Below, piece by piece: positions 10,099 to 20,428 of a stretch of DNA of 64,000 bases (position 1 is its first letter; each line of letters begins with the position of its first letter). This stretch comes from Diploptera punctata (taxonomy: Eukaryota > Arthropoda > Insecta > Blattodea > Blaberidae), in the NCBI GenBank assembly GCA_030220185.1, contig JASPKZ010004202.1, positions 1,058,001 to 1,122,000 of the forward strand, given 5' to 3'. The translations under genes and the position numbers were made by a program. The notes under the pieces are model-generated. The model was not told where the DNA came from, made no database searches, and saw only the letters and a list, made by a program, of their open reading frames with translations.

Positions 10099-11205
10099 TG
10101 AAAATGTACAAATTAAATTTATTTAATTCGCAGAATTTCATCGATTATTCACGATTAATTTGCTGCTCATAAAAGTTTCTTGCTTCGCAGTTTACGTATT
10201 TATTGTTTTAGGATTTGAAAAATTTGTTAATTTTATCTGTAACTAAAATATATACAAATGTAAGAATGTATGTTTCAAATATTGTTCATTATAAACAACT
10301 GACTAACGTTAACAGTGTGGCCAATGTATATACGGTAAATGTCGAAAGTAATTTAGTTGAGATTACAGCAGGCCGTGATACCAATCACTCATGAAATGGC
10401 GGCAAGTACGTATTTATTGTTTTATATTGTTGCTAATAAAGTTCAGTTCATTTAAAATACAGTGATTTGTTTCGTATAATGTATATTAACACTAGATTTT
10501 GGATATATTTTTGTATATACATTGTACATAGTATATATAAAGGGCAGTGGTTTTAGTTCCCGCACTAGGTAGGTAATATTACATATTACAGTATAGTTAT
10601 TTATAGGTTGGCAACCGCGAAATTTAGGAAATTGAAATTTCAATATTATTGCTGTAAGACAGAACGCAACATCGTGCAAAATAGTACATTACGATGCGAG
10701 GTTGGGAAGTGGTTTTTACAGAATTGAGGAAAAATGCGTTGTACATTATTTTTTGCTCGATGGTGTTTTCAAAATAATAAATAATAGTAAAATAATAACA
10801 TCTTTGTTGGAAATATTTGCGTTCATTATAAACAATTGACCAACGTTAACAGTATTGCCAATGTTTATTAGTTGAGACTACAGCAGGCCGTGACACCAGT
10901 CAGCGATAAAATGGCCGCAACTACGTATTTATTGTTTTATATTGTTTCAAATAAAGTTCAGTTCATTTGAGATGCAGTGATTTGTTTCGTATAATGTATA
11001 CTTACACTATCTTTTGGATATATTTTTGTATATACATTACGTAGCATACATAATGGACATTGATTTTACTTACCGCACTAGGTAGGTAACATTACATATT
11101 ACAGTATAGTTATTTAGTTATTTATAGGTTGGTAACCGCGAAATTTAGGAAATTGAAATTTCAGTACCATTGTTGTAAGACAACGCACTTGCGTGCAAAA
11201 AAGTT
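10099..11205. repeat. Two direct copies of a ~0.4-kb unit, 545-bp spacing
   Basis: 10270-10685 and 10815-11205 align along their length (landmarks ATTCATTATAAACAA.TGAC, GTTTATTGTTTTATATTGTT, CCGCACTAGGTAGGTAA, GTAACCGCGAAATTTAGG), separated by 10686-10814. Divergence is around 10-15% by eye with a few indels. No conserved reading frame. Origin unknown. Confidence 0.75.
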
Positions 11206-11579
11206 GATTTGTACGTCTGATTAAGTAGTTGGAAGCTGTGACTTGGAACAGCCTTGCGCTGAGGAGGTGCTACTGTCATGACAAGTGAGTGCGGTTTGGG
11301 CGCACCAACAATTGCGTGATAAGTACAAACACGGCAGCCTGAATTATTAATACAACCACTTTCTATGTGTTCCCCGATCTCGTCCTTTGTTTCCCCCCGC
11401 ATTAAATTCTAGCACAACCACCACCTCTTCTTGTCGCCCGCTTAACAAAATTAAAGTCTACATCTAGTTGTATCGATCCAAGTTATTTGATGTGCAGCAT
11501 CAGTGATATTGATTTATCGTCTATAAATAGTTTTATCCAAACAACCTCAAAACAACTCAAATCCAAACTCCAACTCAAG
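11206..11579. other. Unassigned, with an unrecognised minus-strand ORF
   Basis: A minus-strand frame of 85 codons (11402-11145) overlaps the tandem unit; its product has no motif I recognise and probably is chance. Confidence 0.4.
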
Positions 11580-12011
11580 TTAAACTAAAGCAGAATTTTA
11601 ATATTATAATGAATATAGAAGTTAAAGTTAATAATTTTGTATTTTAAAATTCTTTTAATATTTAAATATAATTTATATAAATAAAATCATCATAAGTAAT
11701 GCCACGATAAATTCACGACTCGTGAAGTGAATTTATCTAGAGAATTTGGAAATCAAGAGTGTCATTTGTTAGGACCATTTAACGAATAAAATTAAGCTCT
11801 TTACTAAAAAATAATTATTTAAATATAGTTACCGGTGTTTTAAAATATTTATATAGTTAATGTAAACGGCGATGTTTGAAAACAAAATAGAAATGTGAGG
11901 TTATGTATATTCACTGCAACTCGACCATATTATTTATTGCCAAATAGGATCGCAATATTGTAAGAATGCACTCTAGTGGAGAAATAATGAAACACATCAT
12001 CATCATCATCA

Positions 12012-12051
<40 letters not shown>

Positions 12052-12458
12052 TCACATCAATCCAGGGATTAGGCAATTGCTCGTTCCGACTTCATATTGC
12101 ATCAGCCCAACGTCTTCTAGGTCTTCCAACATCACGTCTTCCTCTTGCTTGATAATTTCTTGCTAACAATGGATATCTCTCCTTACTCATTCCATCCATA
12201 TGATCAATCCATTTCTGTCTGTAATTCGTGACCTTATCCAATAAAGGCTGTACTTTCAATTCTTCTCTTATATCCTCATTTCTTATTCTATCAAGTCTTG
12301 TACATCCTTTAACTTGTCTTAGGAACCTCATCTCCGCTGTCTGTATTCTATCCTTCTGTTTGTTCACTGGAGCCCAAGTTTCACATTCATACAATATTGT
12401 GGGAACCGCCATAACATTATACATTTTTATCTTTGTTTCTTTTCTGCCAGAATAAATA

Positions 12459-12498
<40 letters not shown>

Positions 12499-13555
12499 TT
12501 CTAATTTTATTTTTGAATAAACTATTATTATCAACATTATAGGTTAATAATTATATATTTGAATAAACAACTCAGTAAAATCATTGAATCTATTCATTAT
12601 TTGCTATAATCAATGTATTTGTTGGAGAAAAATAATGGTCTAACCTGTTCAGAATATTAAAAAAGGAGGAGCTTTCTTTATCACAAAAGCAGGAGCTGAT
12701 AAAGAGAAATCGATAAAGAGCGAGGTGAAACACGACTGTCATTGGTGTAAAACAGAATTAATTGAAACGTGATTGGTCATTGACTAGCATTTGCGACATG
12801 AGTTAAATAGTCTAAATAATTCATTGTTGGTTATTGTTGAGTAAAAAATGTCTCAATAAACAATTAAAGAAATTGTACTACATAACATTTTTGTAAATAA
12901 TGCTTTTAAAAATTGTTTTAAGTCATTGTTGTCAAAATTATAAAGCCTCCTGTTATAACTGTAATAAGAACACCTTCTTAACTTCATATTCTTAAATGAA
13001 AGTAAACTAAACTCTGATTGGATGTTAAAACAATTAACTTTCTTATTTAACAAATCAAATTAAACCTTATATTTAATTAACTATTAACCAATAGAATTTA
13101 AATATAACATCATGTGATGTAATAATGGTTTTAAAATTATAAAAGAATTACACTAGTCATTCTGCATACAACTTTCAACGAAGATAGAAGCAATAAGAGA
13201 TCTCCTGATAAAATATAATATTTAATACAAGAAGAATAATTGATTTAAGAAAAAAAAGAGAATTTATTTTTGAATTGACGGTGAAGAATAATACCACCTA
13301 CATTTATTTAAACTGCTGGGAAAACAAGAAGTGATAATTTACAATTATTTCTACAAGAAACATTTTTTTTTAGTAATTTTGAAGTGTTTTCCTATCCAGT
13401 GTACCAACATCCGATCCTAAGAAGAGAATTCGGCTCCACCGAAAAATAAACCCAACCTGAAGAAGCATTTTTTTTTTGGGACACAAATCCTTCTTCAAAA
13501 TGTTACTACAACATCGGGCATGAAGATAATTACTTCTTCAAAACTCAGCCATTTT
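11580..13555 (+). repeat. Dispersed repeat X, copy 2 (longest)
   Basis: AT-rich repeat matching, inverted, 4070-5095 (over 11600-11690 and 12830-13555) and 30030-30720 (over 11690-11995 and 12590-12830). It is interrupted by RT family M (11995-12460) and an ATT tract (12463-12497). The shared region TTGTTGGAGAAAAATAATGG / GAATATTAAAAAAGGAGGA is a useful landmark. No ORF of note. Confidence 0.65.
11995..12460 (-). pseudogene. RT family M insertion in repeat X
   Basis: Minus-strand open frame of 110 codons (12424-12092): VPTILYECETW, AEMRFLRQVKGCTRLDRIR, YRQKWIDHMDGM, RRDVGRPRRRWADAI. It ends in a GAT-repeat tail (11999-12050 as ATC). 5'-truncated. Confidence 0.9.
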
Positions 13556-13725
13556 CATTCTTCTTCTTCTTCTTCTTCTTCTTCTTCTTTCTTCCAAGTA
13601 TTAGGACAAGGCCTGTTACGATCCTATAAAAAATTTTCCCTCCAGCGTTTCATAGGACCGCCCAGAGATCTTCGTCCTCTTGGTATGTAATTATAAACAG
13701 CTTTGGGGATCTGATTTGAACTCAT
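13556..13725 (-). pseudogene. RT family C fragment (3' piece)
   Basis: Minus strand. A GAA-repeat tail (13556-13590) is followed by RPMKRW and NYIPRGRRSL-type coding. Joined to 13950-14165 once the 224-bp insertion and one copy of the 12-bp duplication ATTTGAACTCAT (13714-13725, 13950-13961) are removed. Confidence 0.85.
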
Positions 13726-13949
13726 GTCCAGTCGCACAGTTTACGATGCCCTGCTCTGGTGAGATGACACCTCACTTCACCATATTTGTATCGGCTCAAA
13801 TCTAGACACAAAAACGCCGCTAACACAGACGGTTAAATGGTTAAACTCCAAACTGATAACCACAAAGGTATTGGCCATCAGGTAGCCGCAACTGGTTACA
13901 ACGTGGCACACTGGGCAATGCTAGAACATTACCACTTATTAGTAGTAGT
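13726..13949 (+). mobile_element. Gag-tail relative, 5'-truncated insertion
   Basis: 224 bp flanked by a perfect 12-bp duplication. Its sequence is a diverged version of the Gag-tail 3' region (CAGTTTACGATGCCCT against GTTTATGATGCCCT; CCACAAAGG), ending in an AGT repeat. It therefore is a short, tail-only copy of a related retroelement. Confidence 0.7.
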
Positions 13950-14165
13950 ATTTGAACTCATTCTTTCAAGATGGTGTTTTCCAATTTAGTTGGTACTGTT
14001 TAATATATTCAAAAATTGGCGTAGTCTTCAATTCTTTTAAGATTTCGGTGTTCCTTTTCCGATCCCATCTGATGTAACCCGCTGTTCTGCGCATGAATCT
14101 CATTTCACAAGCCGTTATTCTGCTTTCATGTTGTCTTTTAGTATCCATGCTTCTGTAGCATAGGT
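13950..14165 (-). pseudogene. RT family C fragment (5' piece)
   Basis: Minus-strand frame with RQHESRITACEMRFMRRTAG, RWDRKRNTEILKELK and QYQLNWK, the same protein as the plus-strand copy at 22690-23225. Confidence 0.85.
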
Positions 14166-14432
14166 GCCAATTTCATTCTTCTTGATCGGAATTGGTATCT
14201 GGGTTTAATGTAGAGTATAGAAGAGGAGGATTTGCATTAATTTTTTTAGCTGAAATTGCGAGATTTTATGTGTCTTTCCCTGTCAATGTAAGAATCAGTC
14301 CCGGTACACTTTCTGCTTATCATGTCTGCTTTTGACTACGATAATCGTGGGTTCAAACCCAGTCACGATGAACGATTTTTTGGCACGTAAATGAGTCCAT
14401 CATGAACAATTCCTTTTTTGTAATTTTTTTAG
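14166..14432. other. Unassigned; possible tRNA-like trace
   Basis: A segment near 14345-14375 (GTGGGTTCAAACCCAGTCACG) resembles a box B and T-arm, so this may be the remains of a SINE head; nothing else seen. Confidence 0.35.
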
Positions 14433-14571
14433 ATAGGTACATTGTCTTTAGAAGATGAAAAAGATCTACAACTCAATGGTATTAATAAGCTGTTAGTTTA
14501 TGCTGATGATGTAGTACTATTGGCCGATAGCGAGGAGATACTAAAGGCCAACATGCACACACTATTGAGTA
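14433..14571 (+). pseudogene. RT family A fragment with catalytic motif (left piece)
   Basis: Encodes LQLNGINKLLVYADDVVLLA, the RT palm YADD motif, then the segment before HTLLS. The Gag-tail insertion follows; the reading continues at 14981. Confidence 0.85.
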
Positions 14572-14970
14572 GGCTGAACTGTCTAGTCCCATGGAGCGTT
14601 TCCTCTTCATGAGCCGACTGGTTAACCTGTGTTTTGCAGGTTAACCTCAAAAGAGAGACTATCTACATAATGGTGCGAGACCACTCGCTTTTAAAGAGTG
14701 TGGCTCACTCTACGCTGTCCGGCTTTCGGACTCTCTGCTTGCCGGCGGCGTAGTTTATGATGCCCTTTTTACAAGTGTAGTGATTTCCACTATTATTCTG
14801 GTGTAGATCTGTTAGGTAAAATATATTGTCACCAAAGGCTGAGGTTATATAATCCACAACCACTACTTGATAGCCACAAAGGAATTTGCTGCCAAGTTTA
14901 TCCCATTGGGAAACAGTATGCAGCAAACTGGACGGTGCAAGTCACCGTCAACAATCAGTCAGTCTGTCAG
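14572..14970 (+). mobile_element. Gag-tail retroelement, copy 2
   Basis: 399 bp between two copies of CTATTGAGTA (14562-14571 and 14971-14980). It starts inside the ORF1 C-terminus (14575-14643, LSSPMERFLFMSRLVNLC, stop at 14641) and continues directly with about 330 bp of tail ending in TCAG repeats. Inserted into RT family A. No RT coding lies between ORF1 and the 3' end. Confidence 0.9.
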
Positions 14971-14980
14971 CTATTGAGTA

Positions 14981-15720
14981 ACACTAAGAAATTAGGACTG
15001 GAAGTAAATATCAACAAACTAAATATATGGTCACACGTAGAAATTCAGTATATAATGGAAATGGACAGCTAATTACAAATGAGGGAAATTTTGAGGAAGT
15101 GGCTGAATTCAAATATCTAGGAACAATAATCATAAATAGGAATGAGATGCACAAAGAAATTAAACATAGGCTCAATTCTGGAAATGCATGCTATTATGCA
15201 TTGCAGAGACTTTTGTCATCCCAACTTCTCTAAAAAAACGTTAAACTGAAAATATATAAAACTGTTATTCTACCAGTTATATTATATGCATGCGAAACAT
15301 GGACTCTTACTTTAAGGGAGGAAAGGAGATTACAAGTATTTGAGAATAAAGTTGTTAGGATTTGTTTATGGACCAAAGAGATGAACAGACGGTGAATGGA
15401 GAAGACTACATAACAGTGAGCTACTTGATCTATATGGGAAACCAGATATAATAAGAACAGTTAAGTCTCGTAGACTGCGATGGGCAGGACATGTGACACG
15501 AATAGGAATGTGCATAGAAGCTTCTTGTAGGGAAACCAGAGGAAAAAACGCCCAGTTGGTAGACCAAGAACGAGATGGGAGAATAACATTAACTATGATT
15601 TGAGGGAAGTAGATTATACAGGGGATGATTGGAAAAGCATTAGCTCAGAATATGGATGTATGGAGGCATTATGTTCGCGCGGCCATGAACCTACGGGTCA
15701 GTGAGTTAGTTATTTAGTAA
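14981..15720 (+). pseudogene. RT family A fragment (right piece)
   Basis: Continues from 14571: KKLGLEVNINKLNIW, FEEVAEFKYLGTIIINRNE, then frameshifts and stops (near 15230) through CETWTLTLREER and GRPRTRWENNI to the TTAG-repeat tail near 15700-15720. Confidence 0.85.
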
Positions 15721-16105
15721 GTTATACAATTTCCAATGGAGATGATATTTTAAAATTATGTCGGCGACTTCCCCCCTCCCCTTTTGAATTACATATGTGA
15801 GATGTCACGTATTTTTAAAATGAATTCTACCAAATGCAAACATCTGCTATTTTAAGTGGCCATTTTATTTTAAAAGCGTCCCCCCGCTTATGTCTTATTC
15901 AAGTGTTATTCTATACTGGAAATCCGCGGCATTTCAACTCATCAAAAACTTCCGCGTAAACAGGACTATAAAGAAACAGTACATGACTTAAAGATGTACA
16001 GGATGCAAGTAATGTAAGAGCGTAGATTTTAAGTATGATTTCCTTTAAAACATTAAAATAAATACCAGATGGGTATAAGTAGACCTACTCCTCAACTAAA
16101 ATGAA
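15721..16105. other. Unassigned stretch
   Basis: No gene or repeat identified. Confidence 0.45.
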
Positions 16106-16400
16106 TTTCTGTTCAAAAAAAACTTCGACATTTTTATTAAGAATATTCCACAATACAATGTTTCTCCTTCAACCCAAAATGGTTTGTCGCCAGAGGTTCC
16201 TGTCTGAAGCATCTTCTTCCCTCAAATCTCTAGCTTCCATACTTCTCCTCACATCATCTATCCAGGTCTGCATCTTCCACTTCTTCCATTAGCTTTCCAA
16301 TCAAGGATCCTCTTTGGTATTCTCTCTTCTTCCATTCTTATGAGGTGTCCATACTATTTCAAACGTTTTTCTTCTCATTTTTCCTATTTTTTTAAAAAAA
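16106..16400 (-). pseudogene. RT family J C-terminal fragment
   Basis: Minus strand encodes WIDDVRRSMEARDLREEDAS and DRNLWRQTILG followed by a stop, preceded by NGRREYQRGSLIG. This is the protein end beyond the GRP..RW block in several RT families. Confidence 0.65.
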
Positions 16401-16540
16401 GAACTTCATCAATTAGTTAAAACTCTTACCTAGTAGTAATTACTTGGCGAAGTATTTTAGCTAAAATATCCCTAGGATACATCAATTGGTTGTATTTATT
16501 TGACATTTTTAATAAAACGTTAACATACAATATATAAAAC

Positions 16541-16812
16541 TATTATTCTCGTAGACTCTGATGCGCAGGACATGTTGCGCGTATGAGGAATGAAAGACTT
16601 GCATAGAAGCTTCTTGTAGGAAAGCCAGAGGGAAAACGCCCAATGGTAGACCAAGAATGAGGTGGGAAAATAATATTAACTATGATTTGAGGGAAGTAGA
16701 TTATACAGGGAATGATTGGAAAGCATTAGCTCAGGATAGGGATGTATGGTGAGCTTATGTCCGCGCAGCCATGAACCTACGGGTTCGATAGTACCAGTGA
16801 ATAAGTAAGTAA
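16541..16812 (+). pseudogene. RT family A C-terminal end
   Basis: Short 5'-truncated copy: RRLxCAGHVARM, GRPRMRWENNI-type sequence, TAAG-repeat tail at 16796-16813. Confidence 0.85.
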
Positions 16813-16820
16813 GCATATTA

Positions 16821-16905
16821 AACAGGGGATGATTGGAAAGCATTAGCTGAGGATAGGGATGTAAAGAGAGATTATGCTCGCCTCTGGGCTCGACAGTGGC
16901 GGTGA
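16821..16905 (+). pseudogene. Second, partial RT family A terminus in tandem
   Basis: Repeats the segment GGGGATGATTGGAAAGCATT to GGGCTCGACAGT directly after the tail of the previous copy, so two family A ends lie head to tail. It may reflect a second insertion targeted to the tail. Confidence 0.7.
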
Positions 16906-17214
16906 GTACAGATGTCATTATAAGAGAGGGAGTGTACACAAGTAATGAGATATTTAGCATGAGGCGCATGTAGTTATCAAATTGAGATTTCCGCACGGCG
17001 GAAGTGTATAGGAAATTGTGTGTTAGGTGGTGGTTTGCGTGTCGCATGCAACGCACTCCCCCTCCCCCGTGATGAATGTGCGCCTCGCACCCCTGTCCCA
17101 TCCTTAATATCCTTCCTCTTTCTCAATAATTCCTGGAAGGCGACACATTTCGTAACACACCTCTTAATTGTATACAAAACTTTACAATATTTGAAGGTGG
17201 ATAATCAGAATTGT
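16906..17214. other. Unassigned stretch
   Basis: ORFs on both strands here are overlapping and show no known motif; no RNA gene seen. Confidence 0.4.
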
Positions 17215-17500
17215 GAAATATTGTCATTAGATCGAGTCCCGGTCACTCCACATGGGTTTCGTGGTGGACAAAATGGAGCTTGGGCAGGTTTTTCTTGGGG
17301 TTCCTCCCATATTCTCCTGCCACAATTTCATTCCACCATTTCTCCATATGCGTCTCGTCCGTTTCGTTACATTTGATTCATCCAGACCTACGATGGGGCG
17401 CCAGGCATGGTCGGCTGGCATCCTTGTCATTCACAGACCTCTGCATATAGAGGCTCATCTCATCTCATCCCTCGATCCGACCCTGAGTTGGACACGAGTT
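17215..17500 (+). mobile_element. SINE-E-like repeat
   Basis: Begins with a box B-like GATCGAGTCCCGGTCACTCC and continues with a T-rich body (GGTTTTTCTTGGGGTTCCTC, TCCACCATTTCTCC) and a (CTCAT)-rich end. Layout parallels 59855-60060. No full tRNA head is visible. Confidence 0.45.
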
Positions 17501-17523
17501 GAGGATATTTATTTATTATAGTG

Positions 17524-17622
17524 CTATAAAGAAGATTACAAGTATTTGAGAATTAAGTGCTTAGAGAAATGTTTGGACCAGAAGAGATGAACAGACAGAT
17601 GAATTGAGGAAACTACATAATA
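17524..17622 (+). pseudogene. RT family A internal scrap
   Basis: Matches RRLQVFENKVLRKMFGP.RDEQ with frameshifts, then passes into an AAT microsatellite. Confidence 0.75.
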
Positions 17623-17642
17623 ATAATAATAATATAATAATA

Positions 17643-17730
<88 letters not shown>

Positions 17731-17755
17731 TAATGATAATAATAATATTATTTAT
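17619..17755. repeat. (AAT)n microsatellite
   Basis: Imperfect AAT repeats, about 135 bp. Confidence 0.9.
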
Positions 17756-17761
17756 TAATTA

Positions 17762-18292
17762 AATAAAAATAAAACGTAGTTTTATTTGATTTTCATATTT
17801 ATTATATAATTCAGTGACAGTTGTTTCGGTACACTGTACCTTCTTCAGACATGTTAACAAATTATGAATTGTGTTCCAACTGATCTAAGCAACAATACAA
17901 CAATATTTATTTAATTTTTTTTTAATTTAACAAAGGGGATTCATTCAAATCAAGTTGAGAATTTAACAGTTTGTTACTACTTTTAAATTTATTAATTTCT
18001 ACAGCCTCCAAAAGATCTAACTTCTTACCCTTTTGGAGGCTGTAGAAATTAATAAATTTAAAAGTAGTAACAAACTGTTAAATTCTCAACTTGATTTGAA
18101 TGAATCCCCTTTGTTAAATTAAAAAATTTAAATAAATATTGTTGTATTGTTGCTTAGATCAGTTGGAACACAATTCATAATTTGTTAATATGTCTGAAGA
18201 AGGTACAGTGTACCGAAACAGCTGTCACTGAATTATATAATAAATATGAAAATCAAATAAAACTACGTTTTATTTTTATTTAATTAATTAAT
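17762..18292. repeat. 0.5-kb near-perfect palindrome with hammerhead-like motifs
   Basis: Arms 17762-18018 and about 18026-18292 are inverted copies with only a few differences, meeting at CCTCCAAAAG..CTTTTGGAGG with a loop of under 20 bases. Each arm holds CTGAAGA, a GGTAC/GTACC hairpin, CGAAA and then ACAGCTGT (ACAACTGT in the left arm) plus C: right arm 18195-18232 on plus, left arm 17815-17857 on minus. This is the order of a hammerhead ribozyme core with a self-complementary stem III, as described for Penelope-like element terminal repeats. There is one extra A between CUGANGA and stem II. I infer inverted terminal repeats of a Penelope-like element or a derivative. Confidence 0.7.
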
Positions 18293-18336
18293 ATATATTT
18301 TAAACAGGTAAACACCAACTCAATTGATTACATAAT

Positions 18337-18338
18337 AG

Positions 18339-18375
<37 letters not shown>

Positions 18376-18389
18376 GTTATTATTATTAG
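18337..18389. repeat. (AAT/ATT)n microsatellite
   Basis: Target of the following SINE-A; the tract resumes at 18713. Confidence 0.85.
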
Positions 18390-18712
18390 CACACCGCTGT
18401 GGTCTCGAGGTAACGTGCTGCCTTGTCATGCAGCAGGCCCATGTTCGATTCCTGGTCGGGACAGGCTCCTAGGTGAGGTTTTTTTTGGGGGTTTTCCTCA
18501 TCTGTAAGACAAATGTCAGGAAGCTTAGGGCCCAACGGTCCCCGAAAATCATACGGCCATCATTATCATTATCATCACCCTTCTCCGGTGTGGAAAGCAA
18601 CGGGAAGCTACCACACATACAATTCCCTAGTAAAGCTGCAAAACATAGCATGAAAATTCTATGATTGCAGTGAAAGACCTTCCCTCGGACAGAATTACTA
18701 TGGATGGAATGT
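18390..18712 (+). mobile_element. SINE-A inserted in an ATT tract
   Basis: Full-length layout: tRNA-Asp-like head (box B TGTTCGATTCC, mutated), body and ATGG-type tail (CTATGGATGGA). Both flanks are GTTATTATTATT-like, so the duplication cannot be sized exactly. Confidence 0.9.
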
Positions 18713-18770
18713 TATTATTATTATTATTAATATTATTGTTATTATTATTATTATTGTTATTATTATATAG
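18713..18770. repeat. (ATT)n microsatellite
   Basis: Right half of the tract split by SINE-A. Confidence 0.85.
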
Positions 18771-19070
18771 CTCGTACTGGTAACAACAAGTTTTTGATAA
18801 AATGGCAGACTCGACTTTAGGAAGTGAAGGCCAACTTGGAATTATTGTCACTTATCACTGACTTGCAGATAAGATAGTAGAGTAAGAAGGAAACCAGGTG
18901 CCTGTCATAACATAACTGTACTTGCTAATTTAGGGCTCTGCTTTCCGTTTTCCAACACCTTAAAAGTACATTTTAGCAGATCATGAGAGTTATTGAACGA
19001 ATCAGAAGACAAAAAAAAAACATTGTGTGAATGAGTATAGAGTGAGACAAGTTTAAGATATTTTGTTCAA
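18771..19070. other. Unassigned stretch
   Basis: No gene or repeat identified. Confidence 0.4.
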
Positions 19071-19440
19071 ACTATCAACCACATGAGCTATCTCAAATTA
19101 TTTCAGCTATGGAAAAGATATATCAAGGCAAATGGAATCCTAATATGCTGACCGATTATTGTTGGACCATCAACATGGATGCTCCACAGGCGAAATATAG
19201 CAGAAAATCGTCATTTCTTACTTTCTAGGTGAGTCCGAATCTTCGAATATTGTGTAGTTACGAATTTAGAAAATATTAGAAAGTGTTTGAAATTATAAAT
19301 TCCTGTCTCTCGAAAACCTTGCGTGATGGAGAAATACCGATATCATATTTGAATTCAGGAGAAAAATACTATCAGAATCACATACTTTTCTTTCTGAGAC
19401 AAAAAAAAAGTTTCTTTTTTATTGCTCAGTGTTATAGGTT
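19071..19440 (+). pseudogene. Dispersed repeat D1 with orphan ORF end, copy 1
   Basis: Frame ending at the TAG 19226-19228 encodes AMEKIYQGKWNPNMLTDYCW then PQAKYSRKSSFLTF. The same C-terminus and about 200 bp of following non-coding sequence occur on the minus strand at 25728-26180. I recognise the YQGKWNPNM..DYCW block only as a recurrent orphan sequence in arthropod repeats; function unknown. Confidence 0.6.
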
Positions 19441-19602
19441 ATTATTTTTGTTAGTTTTTGTTATATTATTATTATTATTATTAATATTATTTTTCTTTCT
19501 TTCCATTGTCAACTTTATATTATGTAGTCTATATCTATTACGTATCATTAACTATAATTCTTATTGTACGTGTATAATTTAACCTGGTGAACTGGAAGAG
19601 AG
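19441..19602 (+). mobile_element. Non-LTR 3'UTR remnant
   Basis: ATT-rich stretch ending at 'acctggtgaactggaagag', the conserved 3' end motif also seen at 22020-22085 and 22325-22400. Confidence 0.5.
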
Positions 19603-19832
19603 GGGAATGAAAGACCTGCATGGAAGCTTCTTGTAGGAAAACCAGAGGGAAAACGTCCAGTTGGTAGACCAAGAATGAGGTGGGAAAATAACATTAACTA
19701 TGATTTGAGGGAAGTAAATTATGCAGGGAATGATTGGAAAACATTAGCTCAGGATAGGGGTGTATGGAGAGCTTATGTCCGCGCGCCCATGAACCTATGG
19801 GTTCGATAGTGTCAGTAAGTAAGTAAGTAAGA
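19603..19832 (+). pseudogene. RT family A C-terminal end
   Basis: NERPAWKLLVGKPEGKRPVG and GRPRMRWENNI are readable; TAAG-repeat tail at 19812-19830. Followed by another 3'UTR motif (GAACTGGTAGAGAAGAC, 19831-19900). Confidence 0.85.
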
Positions 19833-19934
19833 ACTGGTAGAGAAGACTTTACGGTCTTAAAATCCAACAGATAAAATAAATAAATAAATAAATGTTGGGC
19901 CTTAGTCTATCCTTTGTTAGGAGTTACTCGACGA

Positions 19935-20059
19935 AGTTAATTTAGTAACTCTTACACGAATGGCATGTGGTCAGGAAATCTACTCGACGAGACATGTAGA
20001 ATGCGACTAAGGTACTACTTGGATGGATAAAGGTTGGTTAAATTTTGTACCGGGTCCTT
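19935..20059 (-). mobile_element. SINE-B, tail-side piece
   Basis: Minus-strand SINE-B 3' portion, interrupted at 20060 by an RT insertion. The rest is 20429-20585; the 10-bp duplication TTTTATTCAG (20060-20069, 20419-20428) brackets the insertion. Confidence 0.75.
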
Positions 20060-20069
20060 TTTTATTCAG

Positions 20070-20418
20070 ACTTCTCCTTCTTCTTCCTCTTCTTCTTTCA
20101 CTGGCTCTACGGTCCTCTAAGAACCTTGACCTCCTTCATAACATCTGTCCATTCTTCTCTATTACTAGTTTTCTTTCTCCATCTTTTCACCTTAAGTTGT
20201 CTTAAGTCTTCCTCAACCTTATCCAACCATCTTAGTTTCTGTCTTCCAACCTTTCTTCTTCCTTCCGGTTTCCTTCTAAAATATTTCATGCTCCTGTTTC
20301 CTGTTCCATGCGCAACACATGTTCTACCATTCTACCCATTCCAGTCTCCTTCTTCTAATATCTCCTATCAGATCTAAATCCCTATACAAACCTTTCAATT
20401 CCTGGTTCGTTCTAATTA
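20070..20418 (-). pseudogene. RT fragment inserted in SINE-B
   Basis: 349-bp 5'-truncated non-LTR insertion on minus: RRRLEWVE, then RKVGRQKLRWLDKVEEDLRQ and NREEWTDVMKEV, with a GAA-repeat tail (20070-20098 as TTC). Clean 10-bp target duplication. Confidence 0.85.
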
Positions 20419-20428
20419 TTTTATTCAG

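Noticed and set aside
16676..17101. 141-codon minus-strand ORF
   Set aside because: It is antisense to an RT family A terminus and continues into unrelated sequence; no motif and no conservation of frame in sister copies.
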